Below are positions 33,857-46,152 of a stretch of DNA of 64,000 nt, in pieces. The stretch is taken from NCBI GenBank assembly GCA_030068075.1, contig CM057842.1, positions 40,014,659 to 40,078,658 of the forward strand. Reading direction: 5' to 3'. Position numbers and translations under genes: made by a program. Positions within the stretch are counted from its first letter, which is position 1; every line of letters begins with the position of its first letter. Source of the DNA: Paguma larvata (lineage: Eukaryota > Chordata > Mammalia > Carnivora > Viverridae). Under the pieces are notes generated by a model. It searched no databases and was not told the origin of the DNA. It was given only the letters and a program-made list of their open reading frames with translations.

Positions 33857-36030
33857 TTCTTCTATATGCAAACATCTGTGTTGAAAACAAGGTGATAAGA
33901 GAAAGAATTAACTCCTGTGCTGAATGTCACTAGATATCTCTTTTCTGCAGATATTTCGAGCCTACAAATATCTTTTGTATTTTTTCACTATCCCTATTAA
34001 ATGCATGTGATTTATAGTGAAATTTGCAGAGGTCCGTCAGTATCACAGAAGAGAGTATACTGTAAATGCCATGGGTCTGTGATAAAGAAAAGGTAAGTGA
34101 CATCGGCTGTTTTGGCAAAAATTTCTTCATTTCTACTCGGGGAAGATAATAGTTGTCAGGTATTTGGAAAACTTTTTCTTGTTAATGGGTTCTATCTATG
34201 ATTTATATTCATCTTCTAAAGAGAAACACAGATTTCATTTGGTTGAGACCAAGAGTGTAGGGAAATTACAGAAATGCCAACTCTGGATACTTGCTAGTGC
34301 AGAGAGGCCAACTCTGTTGATTGTGTTTTTCTGGATTTGACTTCATCTTTTCGTAACAAGGTTTTATGGACCGCATGGTTTACTATAAAAGAGGTTCAGC
34401 GCTTAATTGTAGATGTTTGAAGGAAGAGAATTATCCCCTTTATTAAACTGAGAATAGTCTGTGCAGCCATATTAATTTATGCAGACACTTCCCATTGCTG
34501 TCATAGGGGTGAGAATCGCATTCTTAGCAATCAGTCTGTTCAACCCCTAATTACTAGTGTCCTAGAAGGATAATATTTATTGCAATTTTTTAAAATTATT
34601 GTAATATGTGATCAGAATTACGAATGTTTCGAACTTGTCATAGTTTGGAGTTACCTGCTTGAGAATTAAACATTGTGTTGGAGACCAAAGCAAAGTTGAC
34701 CCTTAGTTAATATTTAAACATTTTTCTCTTTGGTTTAAAAATAAGTAAACAGATGATATAGATACAATAAAATACCTTGTTTATATAGGAAAGAATCTCA
34801 ACTGTTATAATCAGACTAGTTTTGTGATTTTATGACACCCAACAAAAATAGTTGGTTTTAACTTGAGGCCTATTTCTAAATGACTAGTGAAGGAATCGAA
34901 TAAAGCTTCCTGCTGCTGGACTTCAAACTTGAGATTATTCAAAGCCTCAATTATATTCAAGTCTGTTGATATTTTTCAAATAATAGAACCCCTAGTTGCA
35001 ATATGGAGGGTTATAAAATTTTTAAAATCAAGTAAGTAGATTTCTTCCTAGGCCTGATGAAGAGAACTAATAATTATTAAATGCCCAAATTATACTAACC
35101 TGGGTAAGATTAGCTCTTTATGGCATATTGACATTTATGGTAAGAAACAAATAGCCCATTGGGTCATTTCTGCATTGGAAAATAAAAAGTTTTACTTTGA
35201 ACCACATAGGTTCAGTGTGTTGTGCTTTTCAAATGTATCAGCAATTAAACTGCCCTTTGTTGCCCGAATATCGCCAGAGGCATTTCATCTTACTCTCTGC
35301 ATAGTTTTTAGTACACTGTGATCATTTAATCATACTGTGGGAGAGGCAAATGTGTTTTTACAGTTCCTTATTTCATATTATATTCTTAGTAGATCTGATT
35401 TCCATGTTGAAATGGTGTACGAAACTTGTCAAAATTTTAAACCATATTGTGTTTTGTATCTCGTTTCTTCAACTATTGTGTAGGCTTCTCACCACACCTC
35501 TTCCCTCTGCCTTCCCTCTTTCCTGATTTCCTTCGTGTCTTTTCATTGGAAATAAGAGGAAGACATCTGATGTATCCTTTGTTTCTATGATTATTTGTAA
35601 TGTTAGGGCTTTCAGATCCAACTGTTGGTAACGTTTTCTCAATTATAGAACTCAAAAGACTTTTTCATTCATTTACCCTCGGAGAGTTCCTAGCCAGGGC
35701 AGCAATCTGTCAGAATAAGGTGTTGGGTTCTAAATGGGAGAATTGTTGCAGACAGAGGTCTTGCCCCATATCTCTCCCTGGCCCCAAAATAGGGACGGAA
35801 CAACATATTTGATTCATTATTTTTAAATGATGCAGTCTTACCCAATTTTATTTTGTTAAATAAGCTAAAAAATAATTAGCACATTCTAAATAATCGGTTA
35901 TGATATTTGTTTACTGAAGATTGATGGAGAGCTTTTTAAAAGTTGAGGTTTTGAAAGTCATGTAGCCGCCCCTTGAAATGAGGGGAATCTGCAACTTTTG
36001 CACAGCATTCCAGCCCCCTCCTTCACACTA
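33853..36030. other. repeat-poor AT-rich stretch
   Basis: Just over 2 kb in which I recognise neither gene nor repeat. Frames are short. Confidence 0.45.
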
Positions 36031-36034
36031 ACCC

Positions 36035-36500
36035 CAACAACATCGGTTGTTTCTCCGCCTTGCTTGTCCTTGAATAATAGGCCATCTCTTTTCCCCCTCT
36101 GCCATTCCTTAGCTCTTTCTCAACCATCTCTCTGCCTGGAATGCTCTTCCCCAGAATCTACAAGGCTAACTTCCTCACCATCTTCAAGTCAAGCCTCCAA
36201 GATCCATCCTGACTGTCTATTTTATCCTGAAACATTTGCTCCCACCCCACTGCAAACTCCTGGTCTTCTCATTCTGCTTTTTTTTTTTCTTTCTTATATA
36301 TAATACTCATCGTCTTTTACCCTAGGTAATTTGCTTATTGATTCTATTTCTCAAGGGTTTAATTCCCATGTTAAAGTGTAACCCTCATGAGGACGGTCGT
36401 ATTTGTTTGAACTGTTCATGGATACATTTTAATCACATAGGACAAGTGTTTGAGACACAGTAGGAGCTCAGTAAATATTTGTTGAATTAATCAATCATTT
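36035..36500 (+). repeat. L2 (LINE-2) 3' end, forward
   Basis: Canonical L2 phrases in order: ctgcctggaatgctcttccc, aacttcctcaccatcttcaa, catgaggacggtcgtatttg, ttgaactgttcatggatac, gacacagtaggagctcagta and aatatttgttgaattaatca. The clearest L2 in the window. Confidence 0.82.
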
Positions 36501-37115
36501 TCTATGACCTATTTGGTATGGTAGACTTGTCTCTATTGAAAAGCAATACCATAAAAGATACCCAAAATTTTCCTAATTATTTTTAATTGAAAGTTAGTAT
36601 GGAAGCATCGAGTTTGGCAAAGGGGATGAAATAATTACTGAGGACTAAAGAATAGTTCTCACAAATGTGATATGGGAGCTCAGTTTGTACTGTTAGCCCC
36701 AAACCATAAGAACATTTAGATACCTGCTTTATTCTTTAGAAAGAATAGCGTTAAGGAATTGCACTTATTGCAGTAAAAATATTCTGACATTTTAACACCA
36801 GTAAAATTGTAGGTCATCAAAATATTTTCTGAGCAGAAGCAAGTGTGTAGTGAAAGTTTTGTAATGATACACATCTGAAATAAAAAGCGGATTATGGTTC
36901 CTTAAAGAGTTGGAATGTTTCAACCAGAGTAGCAAATAATTTTTGTTTTCTGTATTGCAATATTTTATCCAAATTGCAGATGCTGCTGAAAATGAATTAT
37001 CATATTTTTAAAACTTACAGCTGTGAAACTGTTTTTATCCCTCTTAAACTACACTCTATATTCGAATGAAATCTAAATAAATTTAAACTTTTAACCTGAA
37101 AATAAATGAAGCTTA
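36501..37115. other. no recognised feature
   Basis: AT-rich sequence between L2 and a SINE. Confidence 0.45.
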
Positions 37116-37131
37116 TAGAATGATAGCTTTT

Positions 37132-37370
37132 GCTTTGTTTTTTTTTTATTATTTTGAGAGAGAGAGATTGTGTGCGTAGGAGCTCATAAGCTGGGGAGGG
37201 ACAGAGTCAGAGAGAGGGGGGGAAAGAGAGGGAGACAGAAAGAAAATCCCAAGTAGGCTCTATTTTGTTAGTACAGAGCTGATATGGGACTTGATCCCAC
37301 GAATACTGAGATCATGCCCTGAGTCGAAATTGAGTGGGACACTTAACCAACTGGGCCAACCTGGTGCCCC
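37132..37370 (-). mobile_element. CAN-type SINE, reverse, old
   Basis: Head complement ggccaacctggtgcccc, B-box region and a long GA-rich body. tagaatgatagctttt at 37116-37131 and tagaatgctgtttt at 37371-37384 are a plausible eroded TSD. Confidence 0.88.
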
Positions 37371-37384
37371 TAGAATGCTGTTTT

Positions 37385-39080
37385 TGAGACATAGTTGTTT
37401 TCACTATAAACACACAATTAATAAGCATTCTCACAATAAAGGAAACTTTATCCGCATATTTGCTGAATGAGACAAGAATATTAAAGAGCTATTGACAGAG
37501 GAGAAATGTTCATAGCAACCTCAAGTTTACCTTATAGGAAAAAAAATTTGGCTTTCTTTGAAGAGTGGGAGAGATTTAATTAAACATAAAGTAAGGAAAA
37601 GGTTACTTTCTATTAAAATTTAGAAGGTTAAGAAAGTAATACAAAGCAGTCCATGAGACCTTTTTTCCAAATTCTCACTTCATTTGCATCGTACAAATCA
37701 AGTAAGTCATGCGTCCCCCCACACTCCAAAGTGGGTGATGGAGGTATGTGTACAACATAAAAGAACATCTGTTAGTAGGTCTCTCCTGAAAAAGTGGGAA
37801 GGGCAAAAGCTTCTTTCTTTCAGAATTAATTTGATAATGAGAGTTCTCTCTGAAATCTCAGATGGCTCAACACAGAATAGCACAGAATGTCAAGGCGTAG
37901 AGGGAATTTCCAATGTAAATTAATAGGTTGATGGTAATAAGTAGATGCAGCACTAATTCCTCCTTTTCTAATTGCTAATATAATCATAATACAGTAAGAC
38001 AATGTGAGAACACGTGAAAGGAAAAAAAGAAAAAGGACAGGTCTGTTTATTATTATTTCAGTATGAGATGCAGCAGTACATTTGAGGCTGAGGAAAACTC
38101 AGTTGTTGTGGTAGTTTTTTTTTTCTTTTAATCATCCTTCCACTGAGGGAACTGCTCTATTTCCAAAAATGAGTTCGAGTTCTTAAAAAAAGAAAACTAC
38201 AGTCTGTACTTTGAAATCAGGTGCAATTATCCTATTAGCAATTGAAACTTTCCCCACATTAAGAGAGCCTTAATTTAAACTACTTAAGTCTAAGGTAATT
38301 GGATTGACTACTCTCTAGTAACTAGACTTCATTTATGAGGATGGTCAATTCCACCCTCCTGTGAATGTAGTCTCCAGTTCAGAATCATCAGGGAATATCT
38401 ATGGAAGATTTCTGGCTTACGGTTATTTTTTTGTGCTAATTTAAATAAACCCTAAAGGGAGTCTAACAATTGCTCTGAGTTTCCTAACCTGGTGATTGGA
38501 ATTAAGGTGCTCCCATTGATAGAAATATCCTTTTCACAAAATCTTTTTGTTGTCATATATAATTAACTCAAATAATATAAAGTTAATCAATGTTTTTCGA
38601 GGATAATGGGAGGTAATAAGTAGAGGTAGGGGACACGAGTTTTTGTGTCTTGAGTTGTTATTTATTCATAAGTTGCTCAATGCCTCACTTTTCAACTAAC
38701 TGTAAAGAAGAAAGAAATCATAAACTAAGTCATACTAAGATATCAGTGACTAATATTGTATCAGAATTTTTGTATTACTCTTCCAAGATTGTCTGCATAT
38801 TGAAACAGAATGTTTAGAGGTGGAAATAATTTAAACAAAGAGGCTCTAGCTGGTGGTACAAGTGGGAGACACATTTGAAAGGATGCCACCTTTTAAATCA
38901 AACACTAAAGTACAATTTCTATTCTGTTCATAATGAGTCTCTTTCTTGGATATTAAAATAAACTTCTCATTGGTTTCTGGTTGTGGATAACGTAGAGGGA
39001 GAACACTATCCTATCTCTCTCACCAGAAATCAACTATAAAACCTCAACAATATGCACGAATCAATTATTTGAGGATTCTT
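37385..39080. other. no recognised feature
   Basis: About 1.7 kb of AT-rich sequence without nameable content. Confidence 0.45.
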
Positions 39081-39084
39081 CAAA

Positions 39085-39635
39085 GTAAATAGACATGCAG
39101 TAGCCAAAAGCTGAAAAAATCTAATTGTCCATTGATGGATGAACAGATAGTGAAGATATGTTATATTTATACAATGGAATGTTGCTCAGCCATAAAAAAG
39201 AATGAAATTTTGCCAATTGTGACAACATGGGTGAACCTGGAGATTATTATGCTAGGTGAAATAAGTCCGACGGAGAAAGACGTTTATCGCATCTATCACA
39301 CATATCACACTCGTGTGTAATCTAAACAAACAAAATAAAACAAAACCCAGAGTCGTGGCCACAGAGAACACACTGGTGGTTGCCAGAAGAACAGGAGGCA
39401 AAATGGGTGAAGGGGATTAAGAAGTACAAATTTCTAGTGATAAAATAAGTCAGTCAGGGGAAAGTAATGTACAGCATGGGAAACATAGTCAGTGACATTG
39501 TATTAACTTTGTAAGCTGACACATGGTAACTAGACTTATTGTGGTGATAATTTTGTAATGTAAACAGATGTCAAATCACTATGTTGTACACCTGAAACTA
39601 ATGTAATATTGTATGTCAGTCATACCTCAATAATT
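39085..39635 (+). mobile_element. L1 3' end (L1MA-like), forward, 5'-truncated
   Basis: Begins in the ORF2 C-terminus (attgatggatgaacagatag; a 62-codon frame at 39132-39320 still reads YIYTMECCSAIKKNE) and continues through the 3' UTR (cacactggtggttgccagaa, ggtgaaggggattaagaagt, gtgacattgtattaac, tgtacacctgaaactaatgt, atacctcaataatttc). Frameless beyond that. Confidence 0.85.
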
Positions 39636-40408
39636 TCTTTAAACGGTTTAAGAAATTAAGGCTTGAATAAACAAGTCAACCAATATCTCTGCTGGCAAAT
39701 CATGCAAGTGGAAACACTGTTGTAAACAAATGTGACAAGAGAATGAAGCCTGTGGTAATCACAGAAATAAAAATGTAAAAGAAAAAGTAACAAAGAATTT
39801 CAGGATTTAAAATTGAAGTTAAAAATTCACTTTAGACAAAATATTTGCTGTGGAAAATATGGCAGAAATATGCTTATGTTAAGCAAAACTGTCCATCTGT
39901 CTCTCTGTTGCATTCAAGAACCAACTGGAAACTTCTTGTTTCTTCATTAGCATGGAAGACTGAGCCGGTGTTAGCACAGAGCAGACGACGGTGCCTGATT
40001 GCAGTTCAGTAACAATATGACACTAGTGTCCACGTATTTTTTGTAGTGAAAGGTGTGTAATTCTGACCTGATCCAATCAAAATAAACCTTTGAATGTGTG
40101 CTCAAGTTTCTGGTACAAAAACACCCTCTCTACTACTGATATGAAGGAATGATTTTGTATCTATGAGACCTATTAACTACCATGTAGGGATCATGAGGAG
40201 GGTGATGTCAGTGCTGAAAACAGCAGAGTCAAGAGATTGGCAGAAACCAGTCTTTCGAAGATATCAAGCACATCCTAAATTTAGCTCCATCTTCTGCACG
40301 TACAGTTACATAAACCATATAGTTTCCTTAACTGCTAAGCCAATATTAGTCATTTTCTATAATAGGTAACAGTATCATACCTGCTACAGAAGAAAAACTA
40401 ATGCTTTT
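39636..40408. other. no recognised feature
   Basis: Apparently unique AT-rich sequence. Confidence 0.45.
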
Positions 40409-40911
40409 TGTGATAGGCAGAATAATGGCCAACAAAAGATGTCTACACCTTAATCCCTGGAACCTACAAATAGATTGTCATATGGAAAATGGGGAATTGA
40501 GATTGGAAATGGAACTCAGGTTGTAATCATCTGACCTTTAAATGCAGAAATTTTCCAGATAATCAAGATGGACTCAAAGTAATCACCAGGATCCTTAAAA
40601 TGGAAAGCGGGAGACAAAAGACGACTTAGCGTCAGCGTGATTCAACTTGAGAAAGAGTCAACCAGCCATTGCTGACTTTGAAGATGGAAAATCTGGAGCC
40701 AAGCGCCGATCAAAGTGGCTGATCGCCAGGGATTGGAAATGCGAGGACGCGGCGTCTGCCCTGAGTCCCCAGGAGAGACACAGCCTGATACGATCTTGAT
40801 TTTAGTCCCATTTTGGGCTTCTGATCTCCAAAACTTAAGATAATAAATTTAGGTTGTTTGGAGCCATCAAGTTTGTGGTAATTTGTTACAGTAGTAATAG
40901 AAAAGTAAAAT
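40409..40911 (+). mobile_element. MLT1-type MaLR solo LTR, forward
   Basis: It starts tgtgataggcagaataatgg and ends gtttgtggtaatttgttaca then gtagtaatagaaaag. Between these lie aagatgtctacaccttaatc, gtcaaccagccattgctgac, tttgaagatggaaaatctgg and cttgattttagtccca, all in MLT1 order. The aataaa at 40842-40847 is the LTR poly(A) signal. MaLR elements are nonautonomous relatives of ERV-L. Confidence 0.85.
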
Positions 40912-41061
40912 GCCATTAAATTGGCAGTTCCTGTAGAAAGCTCTCCGTCCTGTCCCAAGCTTGTTTAGATGTCCCTCTCATACACTTCTTCAGCACCCTG
41001 TCCACAGCTTTTATAACATCTGTATACTTCAGCATGTCTTTCTTAAAAAACAGAACATTCT

Positions 41062-41247
41062 CTTTTGGAGAGAGAGAGGGTGCACGTGGGTGGGGGGCGG
41101 ATTAAGGGGGAGGGAAGGAGAATCTTAAGCAGGCTCCATGCCAGTGTGGAGCCTGTTGCGGGGCTAGATCCTCACGACCGTGAAATCTTGACCTGAGTTG
41201 AAATCAAGAGTCAGACACTTAACCGACTGAGCCACCCAGGTGCTCCC
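41062..41247 (-). mobile_element. CAN-type SINE, reverse, shortened
   Basis: Head complement gactgagccacccaggtgct and B-box region are clear; the body is shortened and the A-tail side is missing. aaaaaacagaacattct (41045-41061) and aaaacaaagacgttttct (41248-41265) may be the eroded TSD. Confidence 0.87.
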
Positions 41248-41289
41248 AAAACAAAGACGTTTTCTTCCATAATCACAGATAGTTATGAA

Positions 41290-42330
41290 AATCCAGAAAC
41301 TAATACTAGGACAACATTAAAACAATACTTCAATCTATAGTCCCTAGTCACCTTTTATTGTCTTATTAATACCCTTTATATCAAAGCGTGCTTTTATTTA
41401 CTTTTTGCCGGCCAAAGATCCAATTCAGGGTCGTACACTGGATTTAGTTTTCCCGTCTTTTTCATGTGCCTTTTCTGCAACATTTTCTCAGTCCTTTGTC
41501 ATTCGCATCAGGTGACATTTTTGAAGAGTACAACCTGAGTATTTTTCTGAAAATCCCACAGTTTGATATCTCCTCAGGATTAGATTCAGGCTATGCATTT
41601 TTGGCAGGAAGTATACTCCGTACATCTTGCCAGTAGGGAGACGTCGTCAGGTTGGGCCAGTTACCGGTGATATTAACTTTGATATCACTGGGTTAAGGTG
41701 GCAACTACCATTTTTCTTTACTATAAAGTTATCAATTCACTGCTTATAATTATTAAGTATTTCATAAGGAGATACTTTCAGACTTTTGCTTGCTACTTTT
41801 AACATCTATTTGTGGTCCTTGCCTGAAAAATGATTACTATAGTGGTTGTCAAATAGTGATTTTCTAATTTATTATGTCTCTCATTATTATTGGAATTCTA
41901 TTCTAAGGATCGATTTTGTTTTTCTTTTCTATTCCTTTCGTTTTCTCACATTTATTTTTATTCGTATGGACTCCTGGATTCCTATTTTGTTCTGTGGGTT
42001 GTAATTCATTACTGTGATGATATATTTCATTCTTCTGTCTCACACTAGGCCAGTGGTAGTCTTTTCAAGCTGATTCCAGTGTGTTTTGATATGTCCCCAT
42101 GAATCTTTGAGTACTTTCTTACAGTCTGGCACTCTAAGTCTGTCTTGTACCTTTCATGTCCTCGCCCCAGTATCAGCCGTTTTTTCAAGGAGCCCCAGTT
42201 CCCTTTATTGGAGATGGTATACTGAAATCAAGATCTTGGTGCTAGGTGTGTGTGGTTTTTGTTATTTTTTGTTTTGTTTTTGTTTTTGTTTTTTGTTTTT
42301 CTACTAGAGTTTCATTGCTTTCCGGTCTTT
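41290..42330 (-). mobile_element. old L1M 3' UTR, reverse
   Basis: Antisense phrases of the old L1M 3' untranslated region: gatccaattcagggtcgtac, gacatttttgaagagtacaa, gattagattcaggctatgca, ggtgatattaactttgatat, ggagatactttcagactttt and tcaaggagccccagttccct. It is the reverse counterpart of 20948-21528. Confidence 0.75.
42240..42306 (+). repeat. G/T-rich (TTTTG)n tract
   Basis: Repeats of ttttg and tttttg, about 65 bp, inside the old L1M cluster. Confidence 0.7.
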
Positions 42331-42379
42331 TCAGCAAACAGACCGAGCAGGTAGAGAGGAGACTTGAAGTCTTTGACCA

Positions 42380-42590
42380 CAATTCAGCATTTGTCTAGTT
42401 TTATTTTCCAGTCAGTGTTTGCTTCATGTAATTGAAACTCTGTTGTTAATGCCACAGTTAGGATGACTGTGTTTTCCTGATAACCTGTCCCATCATTGTT
42501 ATAAAATGCCCGTCTTTATCTCTGGTAGTATTTTTGTACTGAAGTCAACTTTGTGTCATATTAAAAAAGTCACTCCAATGTTCATTTTGT
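42380..42590 (-). mobile_element. old L1M ORF2 (endonuclease part) fragment, reverse
   Basis: tttgcttcatgtaattgaaa, ctctgttgttaatgccacag, cattgttataaaatgcccgt and aagtcaactttgtgtcatat correspond to the antisense of the ORF2 endonuclease region. No open frame survives. Confidence 0.6.
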
Positions 42591-42948
42591 TTTCTGTTTT
42601 AAAAACAGTATTACTGAGTTATAATTCAGACCTCGTATAGCTCATCCATTTAAAGTGTTTTTTTAGTATATTCACAGTGTTCCATATAATCTAATTGAAG
42701 AGCACTCTGTTTACCCGAAGAACCCTGTCCCTGCTAAACCCTCACACTCACGGTTAAGCACCACTCCTCTACTTCTGTGTTTATAAATTTACTTACTATG
42801 GACATTTCATGTAAGTAGAATCATACAATGTGTGGTCTTTGTAACTGGCTTGTTCCGCTTTGCAGATTGTGTTCAATCTTCATCCATGGTGTAACACGTG
42901 TCAATTCTTGTTTATTTCCATAGCTCTACGGTATTCTGCTGAATAGCG
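42591..42948 (-). mobile_element. old L1M 3' end, reverse, first half
   Basis: aacagtattactgagttata, gctcatccatttaaagtgtt, ttagtatattcacagtgttc and agtagaatcatacaatgtgt are the antisense of an L1M 3' end. It continues at 43440 beyond an inserted MLT1. Confidence 0.72.
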
Positions 42949-43439
42949 CATTTGTTTCCTATTGCTGGTATAAAAAGTTACCACAAATTTGGTGACTTGA
43001 ATCAACATAACTATGTTGTCTAACTGCTCTATAGATTAGAAATTCAGTACACACCTCACTTTGTTACAATCAAGATGATGACAGAGCTGCAGTCCTGTCT
43101 GGAAGCTGACGAGAATTCATTACCTTGTTTGTTCCATCTTTAGAGATGTCCCCTAGTCCTTGTTTTATGGCCCCGTCTCTCCCCATTTTCAAAGCCAGCA
43201 AAAGCAGGTGGAGTTCTCACATGGAATCACTGTGACTGACTCTTCTGTCTCCTTCCTCAAATTTTAGGGAGCTTTGTGATTACACGGGGCACCTTGATCT
43301 TTCAGAGTAAGCTCCCCATCTCAAAGCCCTTAACTAACACACGTTTGAAAAGTCCCTTTTGCCATGTAAGGAAATATATTCACACCTTCCATGGATTAGG
43401 ACATGGCCATATTTGGAGGCCTTTATTCTGCCTACTCCA
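42949..43439 (-). mobile_element. MLT1-type LTR, reverse, inserted in L1M
   Basis: Reads as the complement of MLT1: gtttcctattgctggtataa, agttaccacaaatttggtga, ttcaaagccagcaaaagcag and attctgcctactcca. It splits the older L1M into two pieces and is inverted relative to the MLT1 at 40409. Confidence 0.82.
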
Positions 43440-43745
43440 TTTGGCTTTGCCATATTAATTTATCCATTTATCTCTTGAGGGACATTTGGGCTTTTCTGCT
43501 TTGGGGTCATTGTGAATAATACACTCGTGCATTTCATGTACATATATTTCCATTTCTCTTTGGCATATAGTCAGGAATGGAGTAGCTGGATCACGTGGTA
43601 CCTCCATATTTAACTCTATGAGAAATTTCTCCACCGTTCTCCAAAAGAGCTGCGTCATTTTCCATTCCTGCAATCTATGGAGGTTCCAGTTTCTCCACAT
43701 CCTTACCAACAGTTCTCATTTCCTGTCTTATTTATTAGAGCCAGC
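43440..43745 (-). mobile_element. old L1M, reverse, second half (ORF2 C-terminus)
   Basis: Resumes the L1M at tttatccatttatctcttga; the reverse strand still holds an 84-codon frame (43709-43455) with QLFWRTVEKFLIEL and PKCPSRDKWI, which are recognisable L1 ORF2 C-terminal phrases, now diverged. Confidence 0.75.
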
Positions 43746-43938
43746 CTCACATTATCCTTTCTAATTAATGTTTGGATGGTAAATTTATTTCCATTGTTTC
43801 ACCTTTAACTGTGTATTTGTATTAAGGAAGTTTTCTCGTGAACCGCATAAAATGCGTCTTACATCATCTTTTGTTTGTGTATATATCAGAGGCCTTTTCA
43901 TATAAATTTCTATAATGATTTTTGACAGCCAAGTTTTG

Positions 43939-44045
43939 GAAAATAGGGAACACTTCACAAATTTGCCTGTCTTCCCTGCTCAGGGACCATAGTAATCTTC
44001 TCTGTATCATTCCAATTTTAGTGTATGTGCTGCTAAAATGAGCGT
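43939..44045 (-). pseudogene. U6 snRNA pseudogene
   Basis: The minus strand aligns with U6 over its full ~107 nt: tagcagcacatacactaaaa, ttggaatgatacagagaaga, then ttactatggtccctgagcag, ggcaaatttgtgaagtgttc and a ccctatttt end. By eye about four in five bases match, with changes in the ACAGAGA neighbourhood still legible (acagagaagatta). The 5' 20 nt are changed most. No TATA or proximal sequence element is seen upstream (44046 onward) and there is no clear A-tail, so this is a dead, probably retrotransposed copy. Confidence 0.85.
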
Positions 44046-44094
44046 TCTTATGATAATGTTCTTCCTTGATTATAACTTTATTAAATCATAGGCC

Positions 44095-44182
44095 TTTTGA
44101 GGGCATAGATAATGTCTAATCTACTTATAATTGTCTTTCCTAGTCTCGTGCCTTAAGTATTTGTTGAACGAATACATGAAAC
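44095..44182 (+). repeat. L2 3' end fragment, forward
   Basis: ttgagggcatagataatgtc, tgccttaagtatttgttgaa and cgaatacatgaa follow the L2 terminus. Confidence 0.55.
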
Positions 44183-45155
44183 TTCATAGATTTTTCACCG
44201 TACACAGTTTTTTATTTTTATTCAGAGGGCTTATCCCGTGATTGTCAGTGGGTTCTCAATTATTTCTTGCTGCAGGGATGACTGAGAGCATCGGTTATCC
44301 ACTTGAAAGGGGTCTGGATTGAACCCACTTACTTCCCACAAGGTGCTTATTAACCTTTGATTCCATCAGTTTCCAACTGTTTAGTAATCCAACAATTATT
44401 CTTTTCTTTCTCCCAAGTCAAAGCTCGTTTTTAGTCTAATATTCATGTGATCTTTTTCTGAACTGGCTGGACATCATGCCCCTTTAATATTATACTGTTC
44501 CTCTCTCCATGATACATTTTGATCAACTAAACACTCCAGCTAACAGATGCGTCCATAAAAGGATAGCTCTTCAGTTGTAGCAGAAATAAATGTAGCACAT
44601 GATTGAAACTGTTCCCACACAAAGGACGAGGTATGAAGTTAACTGAAGTGTCGTGGCATCATCATGCAAAACAGCAAAATATTTATTAAAAGAGTACATC
44701 TAAAAATTTTTAGATAATAGCACTATCTGAAGAGATCCAAAGAACATTTTGTAAATGTTAAATCTCCTGCATGTTTGTTGCTTTGATGTTATAGAGTTGG
44801 CTGAAGGAGTTGTCAAAAGTAATTTACAGTTAGAGGATCTGATTTTGTGTTACCGTGGAAGGAAATATAATGTAGTTTTAAAAATTAAAAGTATGGACAA
44901 AGCATAGACTCTTAATCCTGACTCATTAAAAAAGACTTAGATGCAAGCGGCCAATGACTTTTAATTATAGGAGAATAGATATTGCAAGCTTTAGTATCAT
45001 CTAAATGTAAAATCTGTGTGTAATACCCTAGATTAAGTAGAATAGATGATGGTGTTTTTTTCTTTATTGATATGGATTGTTTTCTGTATGAGAGAAATTA
45101 TTTTGAATTGTTTTCTAGTTCTTTTCAGTTTCTCACACTTCTCACCTGGCTCCAG
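44183..45155. other. no recognised feature
   Basis: About 1 kb of AT-rich sequence. Confidence 0.45.
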
Positions 45156-45157
45156 TT

Positions 45158-45262
45158 AAAACTTGAGGGTAGGAATCATGTCTTTTGGTTGTTTGGTACT
45201 TTCACAGCATTGAAAAACATAACATACATACATAGTATGTGCTGATAAATGGTATTTGAAAG
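45158..45262 (+). repeat. L2 3' end fragment, forward
   Basis: acttgagggtaggaatcatg, ttcacagcattgaaaaac and catagtatgtgctgataaat follow L2. Confidence 0.55.
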
Positions 45263-45284
45263 CAGGTGTTCTCTCTGACAGCTT

Positions 45285-45450
45285 CTATTCTCCTCTTGAC
45301 CAGATGCCTCTTCCAACACTCTTCTTCCTGCATGGCTCCATTTCTTGTTCTGTCTCTGCTAAGATGTCACCTTGTCACAGAGGCCTTTATTTGCCACATT
45401 GCATGAAGTCTCAGTTACTTTCTCCCTGGTCCGTTGCCCTGCACGACATT
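45285..45450 (+). repeat. L2 fragment, forward
   Basis: ctctgctaagatgtcacctt, gtcacagaggcctttatttg and neighbouring phrases match an internal part of L2; a separate piece from the one just upstream. Confidence 0.55.
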
Positions 45451-46140
45451 TATCCATTGATGGAAAATAGAAAAAAAAAAAAATAAACTATGATCTTTCT
45501 ATGGGCAGAATAAGAAAGTGTGCAAGAAATTCTAACATTTTTTTAACACAGGCTTAATTTTTATTATGGTAGTTGTATAAGCTTTTGTGGAAAATTAGAA
45601 GCTGTATAGATAAAAGAAAAATTACTTTTATCTGCAGTGACATAAACATTTAAATTGAACACTTCCCAGGCTTTTCTTTGTAAATATTAACTTATTTTAT
45701 TTTCTACTTTCATTTCTGAAGTTGCAAACACAAATAAAAAAAAATGTATTCAATTTTGAATTTAAATGACAATAGAATGTAATATACCATTAATTTTAAC
45801 TGTTCAAAAATTGAAAAAAAATTGAAAAACTATGTAATGTGAAGACAGTTCAACACAATAAATTAACCATGTTATCAATATACATTTGTTTTGGTAAAAG
45901 AGTAAAAATAGCATCAAGTTTTCCAATAGTGCATTAAAAGAATTAAAGATTTTAATACTTACTTGATATTGATGCTTAGATAAATCGATTTTAATTTTAT
46001 TTTCAATCGACTAAATAATGATAAAACATTTTATACAAAATTGAGTTTTGCCATATTTTTGATTCTCTCTTCCATAAAATATGGATTTCATAATTTCAAT
46101 TTTAAAAATCCATAGGGTAAAATTAACCTGTACTGTACAA
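45451..46140. other. no recognised feature
   Basis: Very AT-rich; several A runs, no repeat body. Confidence 0.45.
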
Positions 46141-46152
46141 GTTAACGTTCTT

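Noticed and set aside
43939..44045. U6 copy considered as a functional snRNA gene
   Set aside because: About one base in five differs, including the 5' end, and no pol III TATA or proximal element lies upstream.
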